Of a stretch of 64,000 nt of DNA, positions 54,723-64,000 are shown piece after piece; position 1 is the first letter of the stretch; every line of letters starts with the position of its first letter. The notes under the pieces were generated by a model, which searched no databases, was not told the DNA's origin, and saw nothing but the letters and a program-made list of their open reading frames with translations. Source of the DNA: Taudactylus pleione (lineage: Eukaryota; Chordata; Amphibia; Anura; Myobatrachidae); the NCBI GenBank assembly GCA_031769625.1, contig JAUIMM010000698.1:1048501-1112500 (forward strand), read 5' to 3'. The translations under genes and the position numbers were made by a program.

Positions 54723-54852
54723 GCCAATCATTGGCAGCTTTGATCGATAGATTTAAAACGTCAATAGAAATAAATGCTAAACCAGACTTGCTTAGCATTT
54801 ATTTCTATTGTCGTTTTAAATCTTTTGGTCACAGTTGCCAATGATTGGCAGC
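54723..54852. mobile_element. Fold-back hairpin element
   Basis: Arms of about 58 bp (54723-54780 and 54791-54850) both contain CCAATCATTGGCAG, GATTTAAAACG and CAATAGAAATAAATGCTAA, around a loop of about 10 bases (ACCAGACTTG). It could fold into one long hairpin. Confidence 0.75.
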
Positions 54853-54899
54853 TTGGACAATCCTCTGGTTAGTAGTACTGCCATTTCCATCTCAGCTAT

Positions 54900-55185
54900 A
54901 TTTCCAGGCTCAGCCGCTTTCTCACCCTGGAGGCAACTAAGACCCTCATCCCCTCACTGGTCATCTCCAAATTGGACTACTGTAACCTCCTCTTATCTGG
55001 CATCCCTGTTTCCCAGCTCTCTCCACTCCAATCTGTCCTCAATGCTGCTGCCCAACTCATCTTTCTCTCCAAACGTACTATGTCTGCCTCCCCTTTTCTC
55101 CAAGCCCTACACTAGCTCCCAGAACCGAATTCAAGCTTCTCACACTCACAAAGTCCTCACCTAATTCTCACCTACTTACATTTCT
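54900..55185 (+). pseudogene. CR1/L2-type LINE fragment, ORF2 C-terminus
   Basis: A broken frame reads LEATKTLIPSLVISKLDYCN, LLLSGIPVSQLSPLQSVLNA and AAQLIFLSKR. The pattern S-x-LDYCN ... LQ-x-V-x-NAAA is the C-terminal part of the reverse transcriptase protein of CR1/L2-type LINEs. A TAG after FLQALH (about 55111) and loss of the 3' tail show it is dead. The upstream endonuclease and polymerase core are absent, as usual for 5'-truncated LINE copies. Clade assignment is by recognition only. Confidence 0.65.
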
Positions 55186-55229
55186 GACCTTATCTCCCTT
55201 CACATTCCCACCCACCCACTTTGGTCTGC

Positions 55230-55640
55230 CACATGGGTTGGGTATGAAATACCAGCGGCTGAATAGATCCTTACAGTGACACCACGATGGATGAAGATCC
55301 CAACAGGGGCGGTAAGTACCCTAACCCTCCCCCTCTCCCCCACCTAACCCTCCCTTAGTGGTGCGTATCCCTAATCCCCCCCCCCCGTTGGTTCCTAACC
55401 CTAACCTCCCCCGGTGGTGCTTGACCCTAACCCCCCTTCCCAGAGCCTAACCCTAATCTCCCCCGGGGGTCTCTAAAGCTAACCCTCTTCCCCCCGTGGC
55501 TAACAGCTAACATGCCCCGCTTACCTTTGTTCGGAATAGCGGCTGTCGGGATTTCGGTGTTGGGCTAAAGATAGGCATCGGGATTTCAACGCCTATCTTT
55601 AATCTCGAGTTGGGATATCGATGTCGGGATTCCGGCCACC
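55230..55640. repeat. Repeat unit with CCCTAACC minisatellite
   Basis: A GGGTATGAAATACC...GATCCCAACAGGGGC left part, a CCCTAACCCTCCCCC minisatellite (55317-55520) and a right part with GGCATCGGGATTTC and ATCGATGTCGGGATTCC. The complementary minisatellite is at 34160-34350, and CGGGATCCCG-like sequence is at 46860-46945, so this is a dispersed repeat family. Confidence 0.6.
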
Positions 55641-56300
55641 AGTAAATGAACTACATCCCCTGCCATATGTATGGCCTGAAGGTGGGAGGGTGTGGCACAA
55701 GGTAGGCCACAAACTACACCTGCACCACAGCAAGCTTACACCCCACCAACGCCCCTCTTACATGACAGCCAGCCATTTCTTCTGTTTAGGCAGACCTCAG
55801 CTGAGGTAGTTGAAGTATTATTAGAACAAATGAAAAAATCACTTTCCACTTGTAATAACATTACTTGTAATTTGTTGTATAAACAGTGCTATAGTTTATA
55901 CCACTTTCATTTCTCTTTATACAACACTCAAAATGTGATGTTATCACAAAAGGGAATAAGTGACTTACTTAACACTTCATGATAGAACTCACGCCACCTA
56001 AGATGAGGTAGTAAAAATGCACTGAGAAATGTAAAAGTAGGGTTATCACTACAAACTCATGAATATGCAGCCCAGTAATTCAAAACAAAAGGCAGCATCT
56101 CCGGATTCCACGCTACTTTGAAGTACTCCAACTAGATAAAAACAAATGAACGGATTTAAACATTCTTTATAGGACAGATTGGAATATATTCCCTTTATTG
56201 GAAGAAGTGCTCTGTAGGCAATGCACATCGATACATTTTATTGAGCATTCCCCACACAGGTTGTCCCAAATTTAAAAGGTGCCCTCAAGCCACATTTTCT
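55641..56300. other. Intergenic, nothing recognised
   Basis: Two plus-strand frames (55621-55809, 55692-55982) lack any family motif. Confidence 0.3.
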
Positions 56301-56312
56301 CATACATGCCAA

Positions 56313-56622
56313 CAGGGTTGGACTGGCCCACAGGGGAACAGGGGAAATCCCCGGTGGGACACACTGCCTGAGGGCCCACCCCCCTCCTTCAGGTGTCAGG
56401 TTACAGAACTCCAATCATACATTGTTACTCTAATAGATGGTCAATTACCTAGTGGAGTAGTACCACTGATCAACATGGGTGCTTGGTTCCTTTCTATAGG
56501 CACTACACCAAGATTTGCCTATTGGTTAGCCAAGCATCTCTGGTGGCTGGCCACACTTCTTAAGCATGGGCCCCTACCACTGCATTCCCCCAGTGGGCCC
56601 TTCATACCCCAATCCAACACTG
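56313..56622. mobile_element. hAT-like MITE CAGGGTTGGACTGGCCCAC
   Basis: Ends CAGGGTTGGACTGGCCCAC and CAATCCAACACTG. It lies within the TIR of the host element; CATGCCAA versus CTTGCGAA flank it as an 8-bp duplication with two changes. Confidence 0.8.
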
Positions 56623-56995
56623 CTTGCGAACTCTCCCTGATTGTCAGGAAGACTCCCTGAAATAGTAGCAATCTCCCTGATTGCACCTTACCCCCATTAT
56701 GTAGATGTTATATACTTGGGGGAAAAAAAAGTCAGAAATATATACATTTAAAATTTTAAATGGTATAATCAGAGCCATTTCCCTGCATTGGTTATAAGGC
56801 ACAATGATCCCTATGGCTACATGTAATTTCATATAAGGTTTCTCGTGGGCACTTATATGGAACCCCTTGTAAACACAATACATGAGCAAGCCCTGAAAAG
56901 TATCAGTGTGTTTTCATCAATATGTAAATGTTACTAACTGCTTTGGGGCTCATTTACATTTGGATATAAGTCAATGTTATGACACACCTCTCAGG

Positions 56996-57287
56996 CAGGG
57001 CTGTAACTAGGGTAGTGCGACCAGTGCCATTGTACAGAGCACCGCAGGGCAGGGAGCACTGTTTGGACCTTTCAGTTATCCTGTTTATTATCATTCTCAC
57101 TTGTAGCTTCCTCTTTTTTTATCCCCAGCAGCTCCTGGCCTCCCCTATCTCTTCCCTGGCCCTTCCCCATGAGGCCATGGCCCTTTTCCAGGTGCACTAT
57201 CTTATGTCCCTATTTAAAAAATGGGGGGAGGGGGGGCGACAATGCTCTCTCTGGCACAGGGCACCAAAAAGTCTTGTTACGGCTCTG
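56996..57287. mobile_element. hAT-like MITE CAGGGCTGTAACTAGGG
   Basis: Ends CAGGGCTGTAACTAGGG and TTGTTACGGCTCTG. CTCTCAGG duplicates exactly (56988-56995 and 57288-57295). Confidence 0.93.
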
Positions 57288-57630
57288 CTCTCAGGTGTTG
57301 CAGTACTGTCCACTTTACCGCCGCACTCATAGGTGCTGCTTCCACAATCTCCCTGAAAAGCTTTTTCAAAAGTAGGAAAGTATGCATTTGTTCCTCCTCT
57401 TTCTCACACAGTATTCTGAAGTAAATGATTAATATATACGAATAAAATGAATCATTTTATTAAAGACATATTTAATCCATCTTAAATCACTTTATGACTG
57501 GTTGGCTACAATCTCAACCCTTCATGATTGGATGATCACTCACCTCCTTCATGACTTGATGGCTTTCCCATACTTCATTGCTGCTGTGTCAGTTTCCACA
57601 TTTTGGAGGTGAACCCGTTATGGCAATTAT

Positions 57631-57888
57631 GGACCTGATTCAGCAGCATTCGCAGGTGCAACTGCGTACACAGTGTATGTGGCTGGTCAGACCTGGTGAA
57701 AATTGAACATGAAGGGCAGATGTGCGCCAATGTATACGCCGGAGTGCGCCATAGTGCAGATGTGAGAAAGCAGCAGTGTGCGTCTCCATGCCCACTGCGA
57801 TGTGGCAAGCATTAGCATACATTCGCAGCTGCATTCCATAAGGATTCGCAGCTGCATACGCAATAGCAATTCTTGCTAAATCAGGCCC
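57631..57888. mobile_element. GGGCCTGATTCAG-type MITE, fourth body
   Basis: Starts GGACCTGATTCAGCAGCATTCGCAG, ends AGCAATTCTTGCTAAATCAGGCC. TAT is duplicated (57628-57630 and 57889-57891). The body has CGCAGCTGCAT motifs. Confidence 0.85.
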
Positions 57889-58128
57889 TATATACTGAAG
57901 ATCAGATGGGAAAACAATCACTTTTCTATGATTCTTACCTAGTTACTTTCATGCAACTACATCTACCCCATATTGTAATCAGTGAGCACTCTGTAGTATT
58001 AGGACACACATAATGTGTACTTAATACAACATTTTAAATGTTTGTTGGTTGTTTGTTTTGCTTGTTTTTTTTTTGTTTTTTTTACCCTATAACTATGCTG
58101 CCTCCAAACATGGTAGCAATAGAACTTT

Positions 58129-58350
58129 GGCCCGAGTCAGACCCGCTCGCAAGCGTACAGCGCTCGCAAGCGGGTCGATGTTTGGGGCGTGCGCTCCGGG
58201 GCTCGTTACAAGACGGGGCGGCTGTCGATGATGAGTGACAGCTCTCCCCATTTTGTAGGCGGTGAGGGGGGGTGGCTGCACAAACGCAGGCATTCCCTTA
58301 GGAAGGCCTGGCATTTGTGGGCAGCCCTACTGACATCACCAGTGATGTCA
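58129..58350 (-). mobile_element. GGGCCTGATTCAG-type MITE, second body, fragment (copy H)
   Basis: GGCCCGAGTCAGACCCGCTCGCAAGCG and the palindrome CTGACATCACCAGTGATGTCATTAG match 25273-25560. The right half is missing. Confidence 0.75.
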
Positions 58351-58479
58351 TTAGTGGACTTCCTGCTCTGTGTGCTGGCCTGCTGTGAGGGAGGGGGGGG
58401 GCAGCATCAGCCCTGGGCCCCTCCGGAAGCCCGGGCCTGGGTAATTTGTACCCGCTCCCCCCCACCACTCAGCGCCCCT

Positions 58480-61400
58480 GCCTATGGCTACCATCCACTC
58501 CCGAATTACAGAAGTTACCATGGAAGTGGGCGTTCTCCATCAGGAGTTGATAGCATTCTCTATACTCCTGTCAGTCATCTCTCCAGAATATCTACTTCCA
58601 GCTCCTTACCGGTCCTCCAGGGATGTTTTCAGTAAAATGCAGCTGAGATGCTTCCAACTCATCAGGAGTGGGACTGCGCTATAGACTTGTTAACTGGAAA
58701 AATTTCTCCTCATGGAAGAGTCTTTCCTCTCTTGCTTCCTGAGTCCCAGGCAGTGTCTGAATACATTAAAGAGAATCTGTAGCGTGGGTTTATTAGGGAG
58801 TCCAATTCTTTGTTAAAAAGAAAGATGGAGGTTTGAGACCATGCATTGATTACCGGGGCCTGAATTCCATTACCATCAAGGACCGGTTTCCCTTACCTCT
58901 GATCTCAGAGCTTTTTGATCGGATAAAGGGGGCAAATATCTTCACTAAACTAGAACTCTGCGGGGCCTACAATCTAATTAGAAGCTGATCTGGGAACAAG
59001 TGAACGATGGCCTTCAATACTCAAGAAGGTCATTATGAGTATTTAGTAATGCTTTTGAATTAAGCAATGCCCCAGCGGTTTTCAAAAAATAAATTAATCA
59101 TATCTTACTGGACCTGTTATATAAGTTCGTTGTGGTATATCTGGATAATATATTGATATTCTCTGAAGATACAGTGAGCCATCGCTAATACGTATGTGAA
59201 GTACTGTCACAACTCCGGGCAAATCAGCTTTACTGCAAGCAAGAAAAATGCTCCTTCGAGCAAAATTAACTGACATTTCTGGGGTACATCATTTCGGATT
59301 CTTGCCTTCCAATGGATCCAGAAAAGCTTACCGCCATTGTCAACTGGCTCCGTCCAAATGGGTTGAAAGTGATACAATGCTTCCTGGGTTTCTGTAACTT
59401 CTATCCCCTGTTCATCAGGAACTACTCATCCATCACAGCCCCATCACTGCTCTTACCAAGAAGGATCAAGACACTCAAGTGTGGCCTCGTGATTCAGAGG
59501 AAGCTTTTGTCCTTCTAAAGCAGTGTTTCAGCACCCATTCTGAGACAACCAAATTGTGACCAACCTTTTTTCCTGGAGGTGGACGCTTCCATGGTTGGAG
59601 TTGGGGCAGTGCTCTAGCAGAAGGATGAAGAGGGCAAGTGGTATTTCTGTGGGTTCTTCTCCCATAAATTCTCTGCTCTGAAGAAGAATTATGCTGTCGG
59701 GGATAAAGAAGTACTAGCCATCAAGTTGGCCCTTCAGGAATGGAGATACTGGTTGGAGGTACCTAAATTTCCAGTGACAGGCTATACTGATCATAAGAAC
59801 CTTAAAACATCACACTGCTTAAATTACCGTCAATCCAGATGGTCATTATTTTTTGATCAGGTTCAATTTGGTGATTACCTACCAGCCTGGCAATAAAAAC
59901 ATCAAGGGCGATGTCCTGTCCCGAGCATTCAGTTCTGCTGAAGTGGAGGAAGTAAGGGAAGACCAGCCCATTCTAAACCCTGCCGGCTTTGTGGCTGTCA
60001 CCAATAACGTCAAGATTCCATAAGGGAAAACATTCATAGCACCCAAACTCCGGGCTTTGGGCCTGATTCAGAGCCGCTCGTAAGCGGCTGCTCGTTCGCT
60101 CTGAGCGATGTTTGCCCAACTGCGCATGCGTACGGATCGTTCGTTATATGCCTGCGCGAACCAGTCAGTGCGGTCGAAATTCATGTGCTCGCAAAATAGC
60201 GAATGCCTGATAATTTGAGTGACAGGAGTAGGCGTATGTGGGTGGTAACGGGGGAAGGTGCTTGAAAATGGGGAGTGGAGATCCGAACGCAGGCATGCTT
60301 AAAGGTCAAAACGGGCGTTTTATGGGTGTGCATAATTAAAACAGCAGCGTCATTGACCACGTCACTGGGTTATTTTATAGCCAGAACTGCTCGCAAAATT
60401 GTGGTAGCAAAAACCAACCCCAAGAATAGCGAGCAGTTCATACCCTGGTCGCTGTACTCGATTAATCTAATAAATAGCGGACATGACGTAGGATGCGAGC
60501 GGCCAGGGGGCGTATTTTTTCAAAAAACGACCGCAAGTTTTGTTCGCTCGTTCAGACCTAGAGGCGTGAACAGACTGCAAAGAGCGAACGGTTGATTTGA
60601 ATAGCCACCCCTATTTTCTGGACGAGCGAGCGCTAATTGCGTCCGGCTCTGAATCAGGCCCTTAGTTACTTCAGTGGGCACATTTATCACGTTTCACTGG
60701 GCATGCAGGAGTTAAAAGAACTTTGGAGTTAATCCTCAGGAGGTACTGGTTGTCGATGGTCTGTCAAGATGTCAAGGACTTCATGTCAGCTTGTCATACC
60801 TGTGCTCAGCACAAAGTTCTGCCGCACTCTCCATCAGGTCCCCTGCTGCCACTACAAGTGGCTGATTGTCCTTGGACAGACATCTCCATGGACTTTGTGA
60901 CAGATTTACCTTCCTGCCAAGGATTCAACTCTATTTTGGTGGTGGTGGATAGATTCTCCAAGGCTACTCAATTTATTCCATTAAAAGGTCTATCTTCAGC
61001 ACCAAAATTTGCGGAAGTATTCATAAGAGAAATCTTTAGGTTGCATGGGTTTCCCAAGGATATTGTTTTATCTCTAGGTTCTGGAGAGCATTATGCAACT
61101 GCTTTAGCGTCAACCTGAGCTTTTCTTCAGCCTACCATCCTCAGAGTAATGGTCAAACAGAGAAGGTAAATCAAAATTTGGAGAAATTTATTCGGATTTA
61201 TGTCTCTCTGATACCATGGGCAAAGTTCGCCCATAATAATATGATGCATGAAACAACAGGTCACTCCCCATTTTTTATTTAGTATGGTTTACATCCAGTA
61301 ATACCAGAATTGCCAGTCTATCGATTGGTATCACTCCTAGCTGTTAGTAATACGGTGAAACACTTCCTCAACATTTGGAAGGAGGTAAAGAAGAATCTAA

Positions 61401-61835
61401 TGAAAACTTTGTTATGGTACAAACATTTTGCTAATAAAAGGAGGAAAAATGTTCCTTTGCTTAATCCTGGTGATAGTGTGGTTATCAACAAAATCTGAAA
61501 GTACCCACTGTAAAATTTGCTCCCAGGTTCATTGATCCCTTCCAGATCCTTCAAATGATTAACCCAGTGGCATACCGGTGGAAACTCCCTGGTACACTCA
61601 AGATACCAAATGTGTTCCATGTTTCCCTTCTCAAACCTCTGGTTATCAACCGGTTTTCGTCACCCGTCAAATCTCCTTTGACTGTCTCAGTAAAACACCT
61701 AGAGGAATACGGGGTGAAACATATTTTGGACTCAAGGAAATCTCAAGGCACAGTTCAGTTTTTGGTAGATTGGAAGGGGTATGGTCCTGAGAAACGTTGT
61801 TGGGCTAAGGCCTGAGATAGTCATGCTCCTCAACT
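58480..61835 (+). pseudogene. pol: Chromodomain Gypsy (element 2) pol, interrupted by a MITE
   Basis: In broken frames the order is: linker ([15 protein letters not shown] near 58675), RT ([38 protein letters not shown]), RNase H ([15 protein letters not shown] near 59570; GYTDHKNL near 59790), the MITE at 60059-60661, integrase (zinc finger tail CHTC, core ISMDFVTDLP, SYHPQSNGQTEKVNQ) and a chromodomain-like end (HLEEYGVKHILDSRKSQGT ... LVDWKGYGPE, 61700-61800). The chromodomain places it among chromoviruses, which use it to target chromatin. The RT has both catalytic positions altered: LEL for LDL, and YLDN for YLDD. The core's second Asp block reads LSLGSGEHY. LTRs were not found. Stops and frameshifts are everywhere. 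Confidence 0.85.
60059..60661 (+). mobile_element. 600-bp GGGCCTGATTCAG MITE, copy D, inside chromovirus pol
   Basis: From GGGCCTGATTCAGAGCCGCTCGTAAGCGG to CCGGCTCTGAATCAGGCCC. TTT versus TTA flank it. Closely related to copy B at 16568-17168. Confidence 0.93.
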
Positions 61836-61984
61836 CTTCTGGAAATTCCACCAGAAGTTCTCTGGCAAGCCATTTTTGGGGTGTTTGGTGCCCACCCCTA
61901 GAAGAGGGGGTTAAGGTCATAGTGAACACTAGCACATGCTTACTGGGCCCAGCTCTGGTCAGTGGCTCAGGTGAGTCATATCAA

Positions 61985-62611
61985 CTGTTTGTATTATCAC
62001 AACATTTAGTGTTACCCCTGATGAAGTCCTTATAAGGACAAAACGCGTTGGTTTGTTTTTAAATACATCTGTCCATTTGGTTGGGTCCCATTGGTGTGAA
62101 CTCAAACCATAAGGTGCAACTGTAATTTTTTAATGTTTGTTTACCAACAGTGAAAAACGTTGACTCATTGTTGTAAATCACTTGTGATGTAATAAGTAAA
62201 AACATTACTGTATTTTATGGAGTAATTTTAAGTTGAATAAAAAAAGATTCTTACTAACAGTGGCCTTTTGCCCTTTTATGTCTGGGCGTCTCTTGGTGCG
62301 AGGGTTTTACTGCAGTCAAGACCGAGGAGGGAACTGATACTCAGAAAGATCTACTTAACTTTGTTTCCAATCTACAAAGTGTGAACCAAGAGGGTCATTT
62401 CACGGTCAATCACAAAAGGGAATAATTATTCTGATGTAATCCATCTTTGTCACGAATCCAGAACTGGTGTATTAGAGCGGTTCAATTTTCCCATAAAAAA
62501 ATACTTTTAAAACATATAATAAATAAACTTGTATATGATTGATGTGTGTTTTTAACTATTGCTAGCGCCCTTCCTTTTTTATTGTTTTCTCATCTTTTTG
62601 GTAACCCTTCT
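61985..62611 (+). mobile_element. Penelope-like element fragment with hammerhead motif
   Basis: Begins after the chromovirus tail. It contains the hammerhead-like motif, then A/T-rich non-coding sequence up to the Tc1-like element. Assigned to Penelope-like elements because the motif and its CGCGTTGG continuation are characteristic; no coding part is present. Confidence 0.5.
62018..62050 (+). ncRNA. Hammerhead ribozyme motif, one core change
   Basis: CTGATGA, stem AGTCC/GGAC with loop TTATAA, then AAAAC where GAAAC is expected, then GCGTTGG. The first core box is intact. The G-to-A change at the second box should impair cleavage. Confidence 0.6.
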
Positions 62612-62619
62612 AACAGGGG

Positions 62620-64000
62620 CTGTAAAGAGAGGTGCAGCTTAACTTTCATTTTGAGAGTTTAGTCCAGCAAATAGCTTAATTGGAGTCTACCTGCGGTAAA
62701 TTCAGTTGTTTGGACATGATTTTGAAAGGCATACACCTGACTATATAAGGTCCCACACTTGACAGTGCATGTCAGAGCACAACCCAAGCAAGAAGTCCAA
62801 GGAATTGTCTGTAGACCTACGAGACAGGATTGTCTCGAGGCACAAATTTGGAGAAGGGTACAGAAAAATATCTGCTGCTTTAAAGGTCCTAATAAGCACA
62901 GTGGCCTCCATCATCTGTAAATGGAAGAAGTTTGGAACCACAAGGACTCTTCCTAGAGTTGGCCGGCCGTCTAAACTAAGCAATCGTGGGAGAAGGGCCC
63001 TAGTCAGGGAGGTGACAAAGAACCCGATGGTCACTCTATCAGAGCTACAGCATTCCTCTGTAGAGAGAGAGAGGAGAAACTTCCAAAAGGACAACCATCT
63101 CTGCAGCAATCCACCAATCAGGCCTGTATGGTAGAGTGGCCAGACGGAAGCCACTCCTTAGTAAAAAGCACATGGCAGCCCACCTGGAGTTTGCCAAAAT
63201 GCACCTAAAGGACTCTCAGACCATGAGAAACAAAAGATTGATCTTTTTGGCATCAATGCCAGACGTTATGTTTGGAGAAAACCAGGAAACCGCTCATCAC
63301 CAGTCCAATACCATCCCTACAGTGAAGCATGGTGGTGGCAGCATCATGCTGTGGGGATTTTTTTCAGTGGCAGGAACTGGGAGACTAGTCAGGATAGTGG
63401 AAAAGATGAATGCAGCAATGTACAGAGACATCCTGGATGAAAACCTGCTCCAGAGCGCTCTTGATGTCAGACTGGGGCGACTGTTCATCTTTCAGCAGGA
63501 CAACGACCTTAAGCACACAGCCAATATACCAAAGGAGTGGCTTCAGGACAACTCTGTGAATGTCCTTGAGTGGTCCAGCCAGAGCCCAGACTTGAACCTA
63601 ATTGAACATCTCTTGAGAGATCTGAAAATGGCTGTGCACCGACGCTTCCCATCCAACCTGATGGAGCTTGAGAGGTGCTGCAAATAGGAATGGGCGAAAC
63701 TGCTCAAAGATAGGTGTGCCAAGATTGTGGTATTATACTCAAAAAGACTTGAGGCTGTAACTGCTGCCAAAGGTCCATCAACAAATTATTGAGCAAAGGC
63801 TGTGAATACTCATGTACATGTGATTGCTTAGTTTTTGGGATTTTCAATTAAATTTGCAAAAATCTCAAAAACTTTTCACATGTTGTCATTATGGGTTATT
63901 GTGTGTAGAATTTTGAGGAAAAAAATAAATTTATTCCATTTTGGAATAAGGCTGTAACATAACAAAATGTGGAAAAAGTGAAGCGCCGGGGAATACTTTC
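62620..64000 (+). mobile_element. Tc1-like DNA transposon, runs off the window
   Basis: The left TIR is missing (the match starts near 62620 with GTGCAGCTTAACTTTCATTTTGAG). The right TIR region is present from about 63830 (GGGATTTTCAATTAAATTTGCAAAAATCTC, then CACATGTTGTCATTATGGG, AACAAAATGTGGAAAAAGTGAAGCGC) and continues past 64000. It carries a broken transposase. Confidence 0.9.
62769..63687 (+). pseudogene. Tc1-like transposase, broken
   Basis: The N-terminal frame (62769-63134) holds the paired-like DNA-binding part: KSKELSVDLRDRIVSRHKFG, then VASIICKWKKFGTTRTL and GRPSKLSNRGRR, the GRPxK linker typical of Tc1 enzymes. The frame shifts near 63060-63085; the second frame (63136-63687) continues VARRKPLLSKKHMAAHLEF. 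The catalytic triad should be D, D34, E. The later Asp (FIFQQDND) and Glu (PDLNLIEHL) are visible, but the block with the first Asp (usually WSDE) is missing: HLKDSQTMRNKRLIFLASMP runs through a small deletion and frame change. GGGSIMLWG is intact. The enzyme would cut and paste by binding the TIRs in the nucleus; this copy cannot. Confidence 0.88.

Larger units (their letters stand above)
56301..57384 (-). mobile_element. Inverted CATACTTGCC hAT-like element with two nested hAT MITEs
   Basis: Left end CATACATGCCAA (then interrupted) ... CGAACTCTCCCTGATT; right end CTTTTTCAAAAGTAGGAAAGTATG. It is the reverse of 3597-4527 without the MITE found there. The flanks CATTTTCT/CATTTGTT suggest an old 8-bp duplication. 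Insertions lie at 56313-56622 and 56996-57287. Confidence 0.75.

Noticed and set aside
58049..58635. Plus-strand open frames near 58.0-58.6 kb
   Set aside because: They cross a poly-T run, a MITE fragment and a GC-rich stretch; no domain features before the Gypsy pol similarity begins.

Overview
The window looks like a stretch of intergenic DNA from a large vertebrate genome, most likely a frog (anuran amphibian). That is an inference from the mix of repeats: hAT elements and MITEs with 8-bp target duplications, a large MITE superfamily ending in GGGCCTGATTCAG, V-SINE-like elements with (ATT)n tails, Penelope-like elements with hammerhead ribozyme motifs, Tc1-like transposons, and Ty3/Gypsy elements including a Gmr1/SCAN-type one. 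I found no convincing host exon, tRNA, rRNA or CRISPR. Every long open frame I could explain belongs to a mobile element or to a minisatellite.

Layout. 1-5.5 kb: scattered MITEs, a SINE and small minisatellites. 5.4-28.6 kb: an old tandem repeat (monomer about 145 bp, or about 205 bp with an extra internal block, with GATA microsatellite at some junctions) has been split into four islands (5.4, 14.4-14.9, 24.4-24.8, 28.1-28.6 kb). Between islands 1 and 2 lies a minus-strand hAT transposon remnant (5698-14412) with a swollen internal satellite array; it is itself split by a Penelope-like element (6068-9645) with 14-bp target duplications and about 555-bp inverted arms. Between islands 2 and 3 lies a 9.5-kb Ty3/Gypsy element (14885-24408) with both LTRs. 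30.1-34.2 kb: an LTR element with no visible pol that carries a long coiled-coil frame. 36.3-39.7 kb: two nested hAT elements, each with a perfect 8-bp target duplication. 44.2-46.4 kb: a second hAT copy full of minisatellites. 47.2-51.6 kb: a minus-strand, internally deleted Gypsy element whose Gag has a SCAN-like capsid segment. 52-58.4 kb: duplicated sequence and more nested hAT/MITE insertions. 58.5-61.9 kb: a decayed chromodomain Gypsy pol. 62.0-62.6 kb: a Penelope-like ribozyme fragment. 62.6-64.0 kb: a Tc1-like transposon running off the end.

Nothing here appears able to move unaided: every reverse transcriptase and transposase reading frame carries stops, frameshifts, deletions or changed catalytic residues. 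All three Gypsy reverse transcriptase remnants read YLDN where YxDD is expected. The most unusual items are the coiled-coil LTR element (30093-34160), the Penelope-like element with long inverted arms, the hAT family that amplifies internal satellites, and the way one TIR (GGGCCTGATTCAG) caps several unrelated MITE bodies.

Several insertions can be read against an uninserted copy elsewhere in the same window, which gives direct evidence for their boundaries. Repeat family names rest on recognition from sequence and were not checked against a repeat library.
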